From assembly GCA_001898485.1 (NCBI GenBank), contig MKTY01000019.1:496001-560000 (forward strand): DNA of 64,000 nt. Reading direction: 5' to 3'. This DNA comes from Sphingobacteriales bacterium 46-32 (GTDB taxonomy: Bacteria; Bacteroidota; Bacteroidia; Chitinophagales; Chitinophagaceae). The first letter of the stretch is position 1; each line of letters starts with the position of its first letter. Below are positions 7,019-16,793 of this stretch, piece after piece. Position numbers and translations under genes: made by a program. The notes beneath the pieces were generated by a model that saw only the letters and a program-made list of their open reading frames with translations, was not told the DNA's origin and made no database searches.

Positions 7019-9436
7019 ATGATCAAGAACTATCTGAAGATAGCGCTGCGCAATATTAAGCGGCACAAAGGATTTGCATTTCTGAATATTTTTGGATTAT
7101 CTGTAGGGTTGGCAGCCTGTCTGTTACTGTTTATCGTTATTCGTTACGAAAACAGCTACGACAAATTCCTGCCGGAACATGAAAGTGTATATCACATTGC
7201 CACGCAGGATAAAACCGCAGATGGATTATTTCATACTCCGGGCATTCCATTTCCAGCACTGGATGCCGTAAGACTGGATATACCGCAGGCGACTACCGGG
7301 GCATTGTATGCCAGCTATGGTAGTCAGATATCCGTGTTGGGTAAAACACCTAACGACCCTGCCACTAAAAAATTTATGGAAGGCTCGGGTATCTTTTATG
7401 CAGATCCCGAGTTTTTCAAAGTATTTCAATATAAATGGCTTCAGGGCAGTCCCGAAGTACTGAAAGAGCCGAACGTAACCGTACTCACCCAAAAAGCAGC
7501 TGAGAAATATTTTGGCAGCTGGAAAGATGCTATTGGCCAGTATATCCGGATGGATAATGCCATCGATTATAAAGTGAGCGGTATACTCGAAAACCCGCCC
7601 GCAAATACGGACTTTCCCCTGGCAGTAGTACATTCATTGATTACATCCCGTAATAATGCGCGCGCTACACAGTATTCTACAGACTGGGGGTCTACTACAA
7701 GCAATTTTCAATTGTATATGAAATTGCCTGCAGGCGTTTCACAGGCTGCTATTAATAAGCAGTTACAGATATTCAGCGACAAACATTATGAAAACCAGAA
7801 TTCATCTAACAAACGGCTTAATTTCTTACGCCCGTTAAAGGATGTTCATTTCGATACACGCTTTGGCAACCTGGGTACTCACGTTATTTCCAGGAGCACT
7901 TTATGGACACTGACTCTTATCGGTGTATTTATCATGCTCATGGCCTGTATCAACTTTATTAACCTGTCTACTTCCCAGGCTATAAACCGGTCAAAGGAAA
8001 TCGGGGTAAGGAAAGTTCTGGGAAGCAGAAGAAAAGACCTTTTCTGGCAAATGATGGGCGAAACGGGCATTATTGTTTTCATTTCGCTGGTACTGTCTTT
8101 TGTGCTGGCAGCTATTTGCCTGCCTTTTATTACACATATTGCTTCTATTCCCGAGTCGCTCAACATATTTACAGCTGAGATATTGCTCTTTGCAGTGATT
8201 ACGGGTGTGGTGGTTACTCTTTTTGCGGGATTTTATCCCTCCCTCATCCTTTCCGGATTCACTCCATTGCTGGCGTTGAAAAATAAGATAACGTCTGCCA
8301 GTATCGGTGGCATTTCATTGCGCCGTGGATTGGTGATCACCCAGTTTGTTATATCACAGGTGTTGCTGATAGGCACAATTGTAGCCATAATGCAAATGGA
8401 CTATGTACACAAAGCCGATCTTGGTTTCAATAAAGAAGCGGTGCTGGTATTGACTGGTAATGCAGATAGTGCGGTGAATGCGAAGCAGGCCTCTTTCAAA
8501 CAGGAATTGCTGCGGGTGCCTGGTGTGCAGTCTGTATCTTATAGCAGTGATATGCCTTCTTCAGAAAACAACTGGGCTACCAATTTTGCTTTTGATCATA
8601 AACCAGATGCGGAGTTTTCGCTTTATCTCAAGTTTGCAGACGAAGACTATTTTAAAACATATGGACTGCAACTGCTGGCCGGATCAGTTTATGCACATAG
8701 TGATACCGTACGGGATGTAGTGGTGAACGAAACTGTTCTCAAACGGCTGGGCATTAAGAACCCGCAAGACGCTGTAGGCAAGGAACTGCGTACCGGTCGC
8801 GGCCCCTGGCGCACCGTTGTGGGCGTGGTAAAAGATTTTAAGACCAACTCGCTCCGCGAAGAGACCAAGCCAACTATGATAGCTCCGCGTCAGCGCGATT
8901 ATTATAATACATCCGTTAAAATAAATAGTACTAACCTGGCTACTACGCGTAAACAGGTAGAAGCATTATGGGATAAGTTTTTCCCCGATTACGCTTTTGT
9001 CAGCTTCTTCATGGAAGAAACCATTGAAAGTTTTTATCAGCAGGAGACACAGCTTTCATTGCTGTATAAAATATTTGCAGGCATCGCCATCCTTATCTCC
9101 TGCCTGGGATTGTATGGTCTTGTATCTTTTATGGCTGTACAACGTACCAAGGAAGTAGGCGTGCGTAAGGTACTGGGAGCATCTGTATCTAATATTATGT
9201 ACCTGTTTTCGAAAGAATTTACCCTGCTGATCCTGATCGCATTTGTACTGGCAGCACCACTGGCCTGGTATATGATGAATAACTGGCTCGGTAATTTTGC
9301 TTACCGTGTTTCTATGGGAGCAGGCGTTTTTGTAGGTGCGGTATTGCTGTCTGTACTTATAGCCTGGATTACCGTGGGCTACAAATCATACAAAGCAGCT
9401 GTTGCCAATCCGGTTAAAAGCCTGCGCGCCGAGTAA
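7019..9436 (+). CDS. FtsX/MacB-type ABC permease 1 of 8
   Basis: An 805-residue inner-membrane permease with the duplicated MacB layout: N-terminal helix (about 20-42), periplasmic domain, three helices (about 295-415), fifth helix (about 436-455), second periplasmic domain, three C-terminal helices. Each half has the cytoplasmic coupling motif that docks on the ATPase: EIGVRKVLG near residue 330 and EVGVRKVLG near residue 713. It ends in NPVKSLRAE, a tail shared by most paralogs in the array. The start ATG at 7019 follows the ATPase by 35 bp. Substrate unknown; MacB relatives export peptides, macrolides or move envelope components. Confidence 0.95.
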   Translation: MIKNYLKIALRNIKRHKGFAFLNIFGLSVGLAACLLLFIVIRYENSYDKFLPEHESVYHIATQDKTADGLFHTPGIPFPALDAVRLDIPQATTGALYASYGSQISVLGKTPNDPATKKFMEGSGIFYADPEFFKVFQYKWLQGSPEVLKEPNVTVLTQKAAEKYFGSWKDAIGQYIRMDNAIDYKVSGILENPPANTDFPLAVVHSLITSRNNARATQYSTDWGSTTSNFQLYMKLPAGVSQAAINKQLQIFSDKHYENQNSSNKRLNFLRPLKDVHFDTRFGNLGTHVISRSTLWTLTLIGVFIMLMACINFINLSTSQAINRSKEIGVRKVLGSRRKDLFWQMMGETGIIVFISLVLSFVLAAICLPFITHIASIPESLNIFTAEILLFAVITGVVVTLFAGFYPSLILSGFTPLLALKNKITSASIGGISLRRGLVITQFVISQVLLIGTIVAIMQMDYVHKADLGFNKEAVLVLTGNADSAVNAKQASFKQELLRVPGVQSVSYSSDMPSSENNWATNFAFDHKPDAEFSLYLKFADEDYFKTYGLQLLAGSVYAHSDTVRDVVVNETVLKRLGIKNPQDAVGKELRTGRGPWRTVVGVVKDFKTNSLREETKPTMIAPRQRDYYNTSVKINSTNLATTRKQVEALWDKFFPDYAFVSFFMEETIESFYQQETQLSLLYKIFAGIAILISCLGLYGLVSFMAVQRTKEVGVRKVLGASVSNIMYLFSKEFTLLILIAFVLAAPLAWYMMNNWLGNFAYRVSMGAGVFVGAVLLSVLIAWITVGYKSYKAAVANPVKSLRAE

Positions 9437-9465
9437 GCGCAGACTGATTTACATGAGAAGGTAGA

Positions 9466-9535
9466 TTTAAAACGACCATCCGTTTTAAACCCATTATATG
9501 GATAAGCAATCCTGCCAGGCGTAAAGCCAGGCAGG
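9466..9535 (+). promoter_or_regulatory. Two intergenic stem-loops between permeases 1 and 2
   Basis: The 141-bp gap has a perfect 9-bp inverted repeat TTTAAAACG/CGTTTTAAA (9466-9474 and 9481-9489) and then a GC-rich hairpin CCTGCC.GGC/GCC.GGCAGG (9511-9535) followed by CTTTTCCC. The second could act as a weak terminator or mRNA-processing or stabilising structure, reducing expression of downstream permeases relative to the proximal genes. Confidence 0.5.
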
Positions 9536-9577
9536 CTTTTCCCTGTTTCAGACATATTAACCTTACATTCTAAAGCC

Positions 9578-11977
9578 ATGCTTAAAAACTACCTTAAAAT
9601 TGCGCTCCGGAAACTGCAGAAGAATAAGCTGTATTCCGGCATTAATATTATCGGCCTTACAATTGGCCTGGCCGCCTGTCTACTCATTGCCGTTTTTATC
9701 CGTAGCGAACTGGCCTATGATCAATTTCATACCAACAAAAACAGGATAGCCCGTGTTACGATGGATTATCAGCAGTCTGGCACTGCTACCACCACGGCCG
9801 TTACTGGTACCAAACCTGGACCTCAGTTTAAAAGAACCTTTCCCGAGGTACAGGATTTTGTACGTACTTATATCGCCAGCCGCGTAGTAGGCAATGGCGC
9901 CGATATGTTTGAGGAGCCATCGGTATTATATGCCGACTCTTCTTTCTTCCACGTATTTTCTTTTCCGCTTGTACAGGGACAGGTTGCTACTGCATTGGAT
10001 GTGACTGATAAAATTGCGATCAGCAGTACTACCGCAAAAAAGTATTTTGGGAAATCAGATCCCATTAATAAAGTGCTGAAAGTAGGTACGAAAGATTTTA
10101 CAGTTTCAGCAGTGTTCGCAGATATTCCGCAGGAATCACAACTCAAATTCGATTTTGTGACCCGGTTCGACAACCTGGGCAGCTTTACCCAGGAAGAAAA
10201 CTGGTGGACAGCCAACTGGATCACCTACCTGATATTAAAAGATGGAGCCAGTATGCCGGCTCTGCAGAAGAAGATAGATGAATTTATGAAAACGCCGGAA
10301 GTACGCAAAGAGGCACGTCTTGGCAATAGCAACGACTACCTGCGGTACAACCTTGAACCGTTGACACAGGTGCACCTCCATTCCAAACTGGCCGGTTTTG
10401 AGCCAAACGGCAACATGCGGTACATCTATATTTTTTCCATTATAGCACTGCTGATACTGGTAATTGCCTGTGCCAACTATACAAACCTGGCGGTAGCACA
10501 GTCTGCGGCACGCACCGGAGAAATTGGTATGCGCAAGGTTATGGGTGCATCGCGCCGGCAGGTATTTTATCAGTTTATGGGCGAGTCTGCATTGATCACG
10601 CTAATAGCAGGCATGCTTTCAATTGCAGTTGCTGCCATGATGGTGCCTTATTTCAATGAGATAACCGGCAGGGCCTTTACTGTTTCGGATGTTATGCAAC
10701 CTGTTGCTGTTGTGCTGCTGCTACTCTGCGTGTTGATCGTGACCATACTTGCAGGTATTTATCCGGCCCTGGTCATTTCAGGTACAGGTATAATGAGTAT
10801 ACTGCGTAAAGGATTCAATTTTACAGGCGGCAATACGACCTTACGCCGTACGCTGATAGTGGCACAGTTTGGTATTTCCGTTTTCCTGATCATATACACC
10901 GGCATCATTTTGCAACAGATGAAGTATATGCGCGAGAAAAATCTCGGGTATGACCGCGATCACATACTTGTACTGCCTGTAGACCGTAAAATGAAGGAAA
11001 ACTTTGTGGCATTAAGAGATGCTATTGCCAATGTGCCGGGAGTAAACAGTGTAACCGGAGCTTATGAAACACCGGAGTTTATTGAGTGGGGTGATGGTAT
11101 TGTGGCCAATGATGAAAAAGGCCAGCATTCTATTTCGCTCAATGCATTGCCGGTTGATCTGGGCTTTACCTCAACCATGAAAATGCAAATGGCCGCCGGA
11201 CGCGATTTTACCGAATCTGATTTTGCACTGATGGATACGTCCAGTAATGGAGCAAATTTTCGCCAGCCATATATAATCAACGAAGCGCTGGCCCGGAAGA
11301 TCGGCTGGACACCCGAAGAATCTATCGGACGCACGATTGAAAAAAGTGATCCGGGCCCTGTTGTGGGCGTGGTAAAAGATTTTCACTTCGAAAGTCTTCA
11401 CGAGCCGGTCAAACCGCTTGTAATGTTTCTGAGCCGCGATTTGGTACTCACATTTATGGTGCGTATCAGCGGAAATCAGCAACAGGCTATTTCGCGACTG
11501 GAAACATTGTGGAAAGAGCGGGTGCCTCATCGGCCTTTTCAGTACCATTTTCTTGATGAAGATTATAATAAATTATATCAGGCAGAACAACGTAGTGCAA
11601 CATTGTTTGTTGCCGCTGCGACTTTAGCCATAGTACTGGGCTGTCTCGGCCTGTTTGGTCTGGCTGCGTTTACCACTACACAGCGTGTAAAAGAGATTGG
11701 TATCCGCCGTGTACTGGGAGCAGGATTGGGAAGTATTGTTATGCTGATTGCCAGCAATTTTCTGTGGATGGTGGGTATCGCCATTGTACTGGCTGCTCCG
11801 CTGGCCTGGTATGCGGGCAATCGGTGGTTGCAGGATTTTACCTATCGTATTTCGGTAAGTGCATGGCTCTTTGGAGCTACAGCTGTAGTGGTTGTTTTGA
11901 TAGCATTATTGACCGTAGGCTACCAGGCCATCAAAGCGGCAATAGCTAACCCCGTCAAAAATTTAAGAATCGATTAA
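9578..11977 (+). CDS. FtsX/MacB-type ABC permease 2 of 8
   Basis: A 799-residue paralog with the same eight-helix, two-periplasmic-domain architecture. Coupling motifs are EIGMRKVMG (first half) and EIGIRRVLG (second half). The first-half transmembrane segment reads IACANYTNLAVAQS, where most other copies have CINFMNL. The tail is NPVKNLRID instead of SLR(A/T/S)E. It starts with ATG 141 bp after permease 1 and is followed after 11 bp by permease 3, so 2 and 3 are surely cotranscribed. Confidence 0.95.
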   Translation: MLKNYLKIALRKLQKNKLYSGINIIGLTIGLAACLLIAVFIRSELAYDQFHTNKNRIARVTMDYQQSGTATTTAVTGTKPGPQFKRTFPEVQDFVRTYIASRVVGNGADMFEEPSVLYADSSFFHVFSFPLVQGQVATALDVTDKIAISSTTAKKYFGKSDPINKVLKVGTKDFTVSAVFADIPQESQLKFDFVTRFDNLGSFTQEENWWTANWITYLILKDGASMPALQKKIDEFMKTPEVRKEARLGNSNDYLRYNLEPLTQVHLHSKLAGFEPNGNMRYIYIFSIIALLILVIACANYTNLAVAQSAARTGEIGMRKVMGASRRQVFYQFMGESALITLIAGMLSIAVAAMMVPYFNEITGRAFTVSDVMQPVAVVLLLLCVLIVTILAGIYPALVISGTGIMSILRKGFNFTGGNTTLRRTLIVAQFGISVFLIIYTGIILQQMKYMREKNLGYDRDHILVLPVDRKMKENFVALRDAIANVPGVNSVTGAYETPEFIEWGDGIVANDEKGQHSISLNALPVDLGFTSTMKMQMAAGRDFTESDFALMDTSSNGANFRQPYIINEALARKIGWTPEESIGRTIEKSDPGPVVGVVKDFHFESLHEPVKPLVMFLSRDLVLTFMVRISGNQQQAISRLETLWKERVPHRPFQYHFLDEDYNKLYQAEQRSATLFVAAATLAIVLGCLGLFGLAAFTTTQRVKEIGIRRVLGAGLGSIVMLIASNFLWMVGIAIVLAAPLAWYAGNRWLQDFTYRISVSAWLFGATAVVVVLIALLTVGYQAIKAAIANPVKNLRID

Positions 11978-11988
11978 TTAATCAGACT

Positions 11989-14343
11989 ATGTTTCAATAT
12001 CTGAAAATTGCTCTAAGGCAGTTTAGAAAAAATACTGGCTTTTCGGCATTAAATATTCTGGGCCTGGCATTGGGAATGGCTTGTGCCACACTTATTGTAC
12101 TATGGATCGGAAGTGAGTATTCCTATAACCGGTTTCATAAACAATATGATAACCTGTACCAGATAATGGAAAGCCAGACCTATGACGGGAAAATATTCAC
12201 TTTCGCATCTATGCCCGGTCCCTTTGCTGCAGCAGCTAAACAGGAACTTCCCGAGATTGAGCTGGCAGCCCGTACAGACTGGGGGTATCGAATACTTTTT
12301 TCGCGGGAAGATAAAATGATCAATGAGGTCGGGTATTTTACTGACCCCGATTTTTTCAAGATGTTTTCCTTTAAAGTACTCAAAGGAGATACAACAGGTT
12401 TGCTGCAGGATCCGGCTTCGATCGCTATCACTAATAAAATGGCCGAGCGTTTTTTTGGTAAGGAAGATCCGCTGGGAAAACAGCTGCGGGCCAACAACGA
12501 TAAACTGTACCAGGTAAAAGCAGTAATCGAAGCGCCTTCACGCGAAAGTTCGCTCCGCTTTTCATGGCTGGCTTCTTTCCGCATTTATGAAGAGCAGAAT
12601 GCCTGGCTACGGGGCTGGGGCAGCAACGGCATACAGACTTTTGTAAAACTAAAGGAGGGCACAAACACAGAAGCCTTGAATAAAAAGCTGAATGGATATA
12701 TAGTCGCAAAGGATAGTAATGCTGCTGCTCATCCATTCCTGTTGCCTATGAAAGACTGGCGCCTTCGCTCCAATTTTGTGGACGGTAAGCAGAGCGGTGG
12801 CCGTATACAGTACGTCCGTCTTTTTAGTATTGTAGCTTTGCTCATTATACTGATTGCATGCATCAACTTCATGAATCTGGCTACAGCACGCTCCGAACAA
12901 AGAGCACGCGAAGTAGGTGTACGTAAGACGATGGGAGCGGGCAGGGGTGGCCTCATCCGCCAGTTTTTTACAGAGACTATTGCTATGGCTTTTTTGTCAA
13001 TGCTGCTGGCCGCTTTGCTTGTTGCGCTCACCTTACCGGCGTTTAATAAACTTGTGGAGAAAGAACTGAGCCTTGACCTGAGCAACCCTGTCATATCACT
13101 TGGCCTGCCGCTTATGGCACTTGCCTGCGGAGTACTGGCCGGTATTTACCCGGCACTTTATCTTTCTTCTTTTAACCCGGTAACTGTTTTTAAAGGGTTG
13201 AAGATTGGTAAAAATTCAGCCACAGTGTATGTGCGCAAAGGACTGGTTGTTACGCAGTTTGCCGTTTCTATTGTACTTATCATTTCCACCATTATTATTT
13301 ATCAGCAGATTCAACATGCCAAAAACAGAGATTTGGGTTATGATAAGGAAAATGTGATTTATTCGGGACTCAATGGCGATATGAACACCCGTTTTCCGGC
13401 CATATATAACGATCTGATGGCTACAAATGTGGTAGAGAATGCTGCACTGGCCACTTCACCCGTGATAAACATTGGGAGCAGCAGCGGCAATTTTTCCTGG
13501 CAGGGTAAAGAACCGGGCTCAGAGCTGCTGGTGTCTGTACTGCAGGTTACTCCTCAGTTTGTGCCGGCCATGGGTATGAAACTCAAATCGGGCCGTAATT
13601 TTAATGATGCCATTACTCCTGACAGTAACCGTATCATCATCAACGAAACAATGGCAGGTATTATGGGAAAGGAAGATCCTGTGGGAAAGATTATTACCCA
13701 GGGCTCGTCCAGTTACACAGTAGTGGGCGTAGTTCAGGATTATATCTATAACAACATATATAATAAACCTGAGCCGCTGATCCTTTTTTGCGATACGAGC
13801 AATGTATTTACCATGATGATACGCCTTAAAGCCACTTCTGATCTCAAGGCTTCACTGGCCAGGGTTGAAAAAGTAGTCAAGACGCATAGCCCGGCTTATC
13901 CGTTTGAATATACATTTCTCGATGCGGCCTTCAACGACCGTTTCAAAAGTGAGATGCTTATCGGTAACCTCTCACGCGTTTTTGCCATCTTAACAATTAT
14001 CATTTCCTGCCTGGGCTTATTCGGACTGGCGGCCTATACAGCTGAGCGAAGGACCAAGGAAATAGGAATACGGAAAGTATTGGGTGCATCGGTACCTGGA
14101 GTGGTGGCTATGCTGTCAAAAGATTTTATCCGCCTGGTGGCACTGGCTGCAATCATAGCCTTTCCGCTGGCCTGGTGGTTTATGAATAGTTTTCTGTCGG
14201 AATATGCATACCGTGTACAGATACACTGGTGGGTGTTTGCATTGGCAGGCGCATTGTCATTTGCCATAGCCCTGCTAACAGTAAGCTTTCAGGCAATCAG
14301 GGCAGCATTGACAAATCCCGTAGACAGTCTGCGTTCCGAATAA
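11989..14343 (+). CDS. FtsX/MacB-type ABC permease 3 of 8
   Basis: A 784-residue full-length paralog. Coupling motifs are EVGVRKTMG and EIGIRKVLG. The first-half helix CINFMNLATARSEQRA and the C-terminal half are close to those of permease 4, suggesting that 3 and 4 arose from a relatively recent duplication. The tail is NPVDSLRSE. The start ATG lies 11 bp after permease 2. Confidence 0.95.
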   Translation: MFQYLKIALRQFRKNTGFSALNILGLALGMACATLIVLWIGSEYSYNRFHKQYDNLYQIMESQTYDGKIFTFASMPGPFAAAAKQELPEIELAARTDWGYRILFSREDKMINEVGYFTDPDFFKMFSFKVLKGDTTGLLQDPASIAITNKMAERFFGKEDPLGKQLRANNDKLYQVKAVIEAPSRESSLRFSWLASFRIYEEQNAWLRGWGSNGIQTFVKLKEGTNTEALNKKLNGYIVAKDSNAAAHPFLLPMKDWRLRSNFVDGKQSGGRIQYVRLFSIVALLIILIACINFMNLATARSEQRAREVGVRKTMGAGRGGLIRQFFTETIAMAFLSMLLAALLVALTLPAFNKLVEKELSLDLSNPVISLGLPLMALACGVLAGIYPALYLSSFNPVTVFKGLKIGKNSATVYVRKGLVVTQFAVSIVLIISTIIIYQQIQHAKNRDLGYDKENVIYSGLNGDMNTRFPAIYNDLMATNVVENAALATSPVINIGSSSGNFSWQGKEPGSELLVSVLQVTPQFVPAMGMKLKSGRNFNDAITPDSNRIIINETMAGIMGKEDPVGKIITQGSSSYTVVGVVQDYIYNNIYNKPEPLILFCDTSNVFTMMIRLKATSDLKASLARVEKVVKTHSPAYPFEYTFLDAAFNDRFKSEMLIGNLSRVFAILTIIISCLGLFGLAAYTAERRTKEIGIRKVLGASVPGVVAMLSKDFIRLVALAAIIAFPLAWWFMNSFLSEYAYRVQIHWWVFALAGALSFAIALLTVSFQAIRAALTNPVDSLRSE

Positions 14344-14401
14344 GTATAAATGTATTGTATAAGCGATTGATGAAAGTTCTGGTATTAATTAAAAATGAAT
14401 T

Positions 14402-16744
14402 ATGCTGAAAAATTATTTCACAATTGCATGGCGGAATATTCTCCGCAACAAAGGCTTTTCTGCCATCAACCTGCTGGGACTGGCTATAGGGATGGCTGCA
14501 ACCGGTCTTATCCTCTTATGGGTGCAGGATGAGCTTTCCTGGGACCGGGATCAACAGCACTATGACCGTATTTATCAGGTGTATGCCAACCGAAACTTCA
14601 ACGGTAATATCTATACAGATGGCTCCATTTTTTTGCCGGCTGCCGATGCCCTGGAACAAAGCAATCCACAGGTAGAAGCCGCCGTATTTACCTCTTACGG
14701 CGAACCGCAGGTGCTCGGACTGGCCGATAAGAAGATCAAGAAGAATGGTCTTCACGTTAGCCCTCATTTTTTTAAACTATTCAATTATTCCTTTATTGCA
14801 GGCAGTCCTGAAACGGCACTGGCCAACCCTGATGCGATCTTACTGACAGAGTCTTCTGCCAAAGCTTTTTTTGGCAATGAAAATCCAGTTGATAAGATAT
14901 TACGTCTCGACAACCAGTTTGATGTGAAAGTGTCGGGCGTAATTAAAGATGTGCCCGCTGCAGCTACTCTGCAGTTTGACTTTATTACTCCTTACAATTT
15001 TTCTGCAGAAGCTATGCAGGACTGGAATAACTCCTATGTACGGCTTTTTGTACTGGCCCGGCCCAACGCCAGCACTGCAGCGCTTACCAGCAGCATGAAT
15101 AAAATATTTGCCAGCAAGTCTGCACAGCTGGAGGCGGAGTTTATTCTGCACCCTATGAGCAAATGGCGTCTGTATAGCGATTTTAATGATGGAAAAAATA
15201 CAGGAGGAATGATTGAGTATGTGCGACTGTTTACCATTGTAGCTATTGTGATCCTGCTTATTGCCTGTATCAATTTTATGAACCTCTCTACAGCCCGTTC
15301 AGAAAAGCGTGCAAAAGAAGTAGGTATCCGCAAGACCCTTGGATCAGAAAAGAAACAACTGGTTTTTCAGTTCTTTGCCGAATCGGTTTTGATGACTGTA
15401 TTAGCATTTGTTCTGGCTATCGGTTTTATCTATTTGTCGATGCCGGCATTTAATACCCTGCTCGAAAAGAAGCTGGCACTTGACATCAATGAGCCATCAT
15501 TCTGGTTTACTGCATTGGCAATTGTTTTATTTACCGGGCTTTTTGCCGGTAGTTATCCGGCATTGTATCTGTCTTCTTTTAACCCGGTAAAAGTGTTGAA
15601 AGGTACATTCTTGCCGGGCAAAAGTGCCGGGCTGCCCCGGCGTATGCTGGTAATTGGCCAGTTTGTAATAACGATGGTGCTGGTATCGGCGACGATTATC
15701 ATCTACCGGCAGGTTCAGTATGTAAAATCACGAGATATCGGATATAATCCTGCCAATTTCCTCACTGTTCCTTCATCGCCGGAGGCCAACCGCAATTTCG
15801 ATGTGCTGAAGCAGGAAATGCTAAAAGGCGGTTTTGTAGCAGGAGTTACGCGTACATCGGCACCACTTACGGCAATCTGGAATTTTGCGCCGGCTCCTGA
15901 TTATGAAGGGAAGCCTGCTGGTGTTGAAATGATCGTATCTGCTATGGGCATTACAGGAGATTTTACCGCCACCACTGGCGTACGTATAGTGGCCGGTAGA
16001 GATATGGCAGGCACTCCGGCAGATTCTTCGTCGCTGCTGCTCAACGAAGCAGCCGTGAAAACAATGGGATTGAAACAACCGGTCGGTATGCGAATGAGAT
16101 GGAATAACCAGGACTATACAGTCATTGGAGTGACGGCTAATATGGTGATGGCCTCGCCCTATACGCAGGTAGATCCAATGGTGATGGCTTATCGCCCCAA
16201 CAATCCTGCATTTATGCATATCCGGTTAAAGGAAGGAGTAAAACTGCAATCGGCAATAGCCAGCCTTGAACAGCTTTTTCATAAATATAATCCGTCGGTT
16301 CCTTTCGAATACCAGTTTATCGATCAGCAGTTCAATGCCAAGTTTATTACTGAAGAGCTAATCAGTAAACTGATTAATGTATTTGCCGGACTGGCCATCT
16401 TTATTTCCTGCCTGGGGCTTTCGGGGTTGGCTGCTTATACTATTCGCCGCAGGGCAAAGGAAATAGGTATCCGGAAAATACTGGGAGCAAACCTGCAGCA
16501 ATTGCTGATGATGCTGTCGCGTGAGTTTGTAATGATGGTACTGCTGGCTATGTGTATTGCTATACCGCTTACCTGGTGGGGAATGAATGTATGGTTGCAA
16601 CAGTATGCATATCGCACACAGATCAGTATCTGGAGTTTTGTGGCAGCCGGGGCAGGGGTGTTATTCCTGACCATACTTACGGTATGGGTCAATGTGGGCC
16701 GTGCTGCTTTAACCAGGCCCGTTAAGAGTATACGTACGGAATAA
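14402..16744 (+). CDS. FtsX/MacB-type ABC permease 4 of 8
   Basis: The shortest of the eight (780 residues) but complete. Coupling motifs are EVGIRKTLG and EIGIRKILG. The tail reads TRPVKSIRTE, with Arg where the others have Asn before Pro. The periplasmic domains differ clearly from permease 3 although the membrane parts are similar, consistent with divergence in what is bound outside the membrane. The start ATG lies 58 bp after permease 3; the gap is AT-rich with no obvious hairpin. Confidence 0.95.
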   Translation: MLKNYFTIAWRNILRNKGFSAINLLGLAIGMAATGLILLWVQDELSWDRDQQHYDRIYQVYANRNFNGNIYTDGSIFLPAADALEQSNPQVEAAVFTSYGEPQVLGLADKKIKKNGLHVSPHFFKLFNYSFIAGSPETALANPDAILLTESSAKAFFGNENPVDKILRLDNQFDVKVSGVIKDVPAAATLQFDFITPYNFSAEAMQDWNNSYVRLFVLARPNASTAALTSSMNKIFASKSAQLEAEFILHPMSKWRLYSDFNDGKNTGGMIEYVRLFTIVAIVILLIACINFMNLSTARSEKRAKEVGIRKTLGSEKKQLVFQFFAESVLMTVLAFVLAIGFIYLSMPAFNTLLEKKLALDINEPSFWFTALAIVLFTGLFAGSYPALYLSSFNPVKVLKGTFLPGKSAGLPRRMLVIGQFVITMVLVSATIIIYRQVQYVKSRDIGYNPANFLTVPSSPEANRNFDVLKQEMLKGGFVAGVTRTSAPLTAIWNFAPAPDYEGKPAGVEMIVSAMGITGDFTATTGVRIVAGRDMAGTPADSSSLLLNEAAVKTMGLKQPVGMRMRWNNQDYTVIGVTANMVMASPYTQVDPMVMAYRPNNPAFMHIRLKEGVKLQSAIASLEQLFHKYNPSVPFEYQFIDQQFNAKFITEELISKLINVFAGLAIFISCLGLSGLAAYTIRRRAKEIGIRKILGANLQQLLMMLSREFVMMVLLAMCIAIPLTWWGMNVWLQQYAYRTQISIWSFVAAGAGVLFLTILTVWVNVGRAALTRPVKSIRTE

Positions 16745-16793
16745 TGTATTTCCGTCATAGTTACTTTTTATTAACCTTCAATTACTGTCAAAC

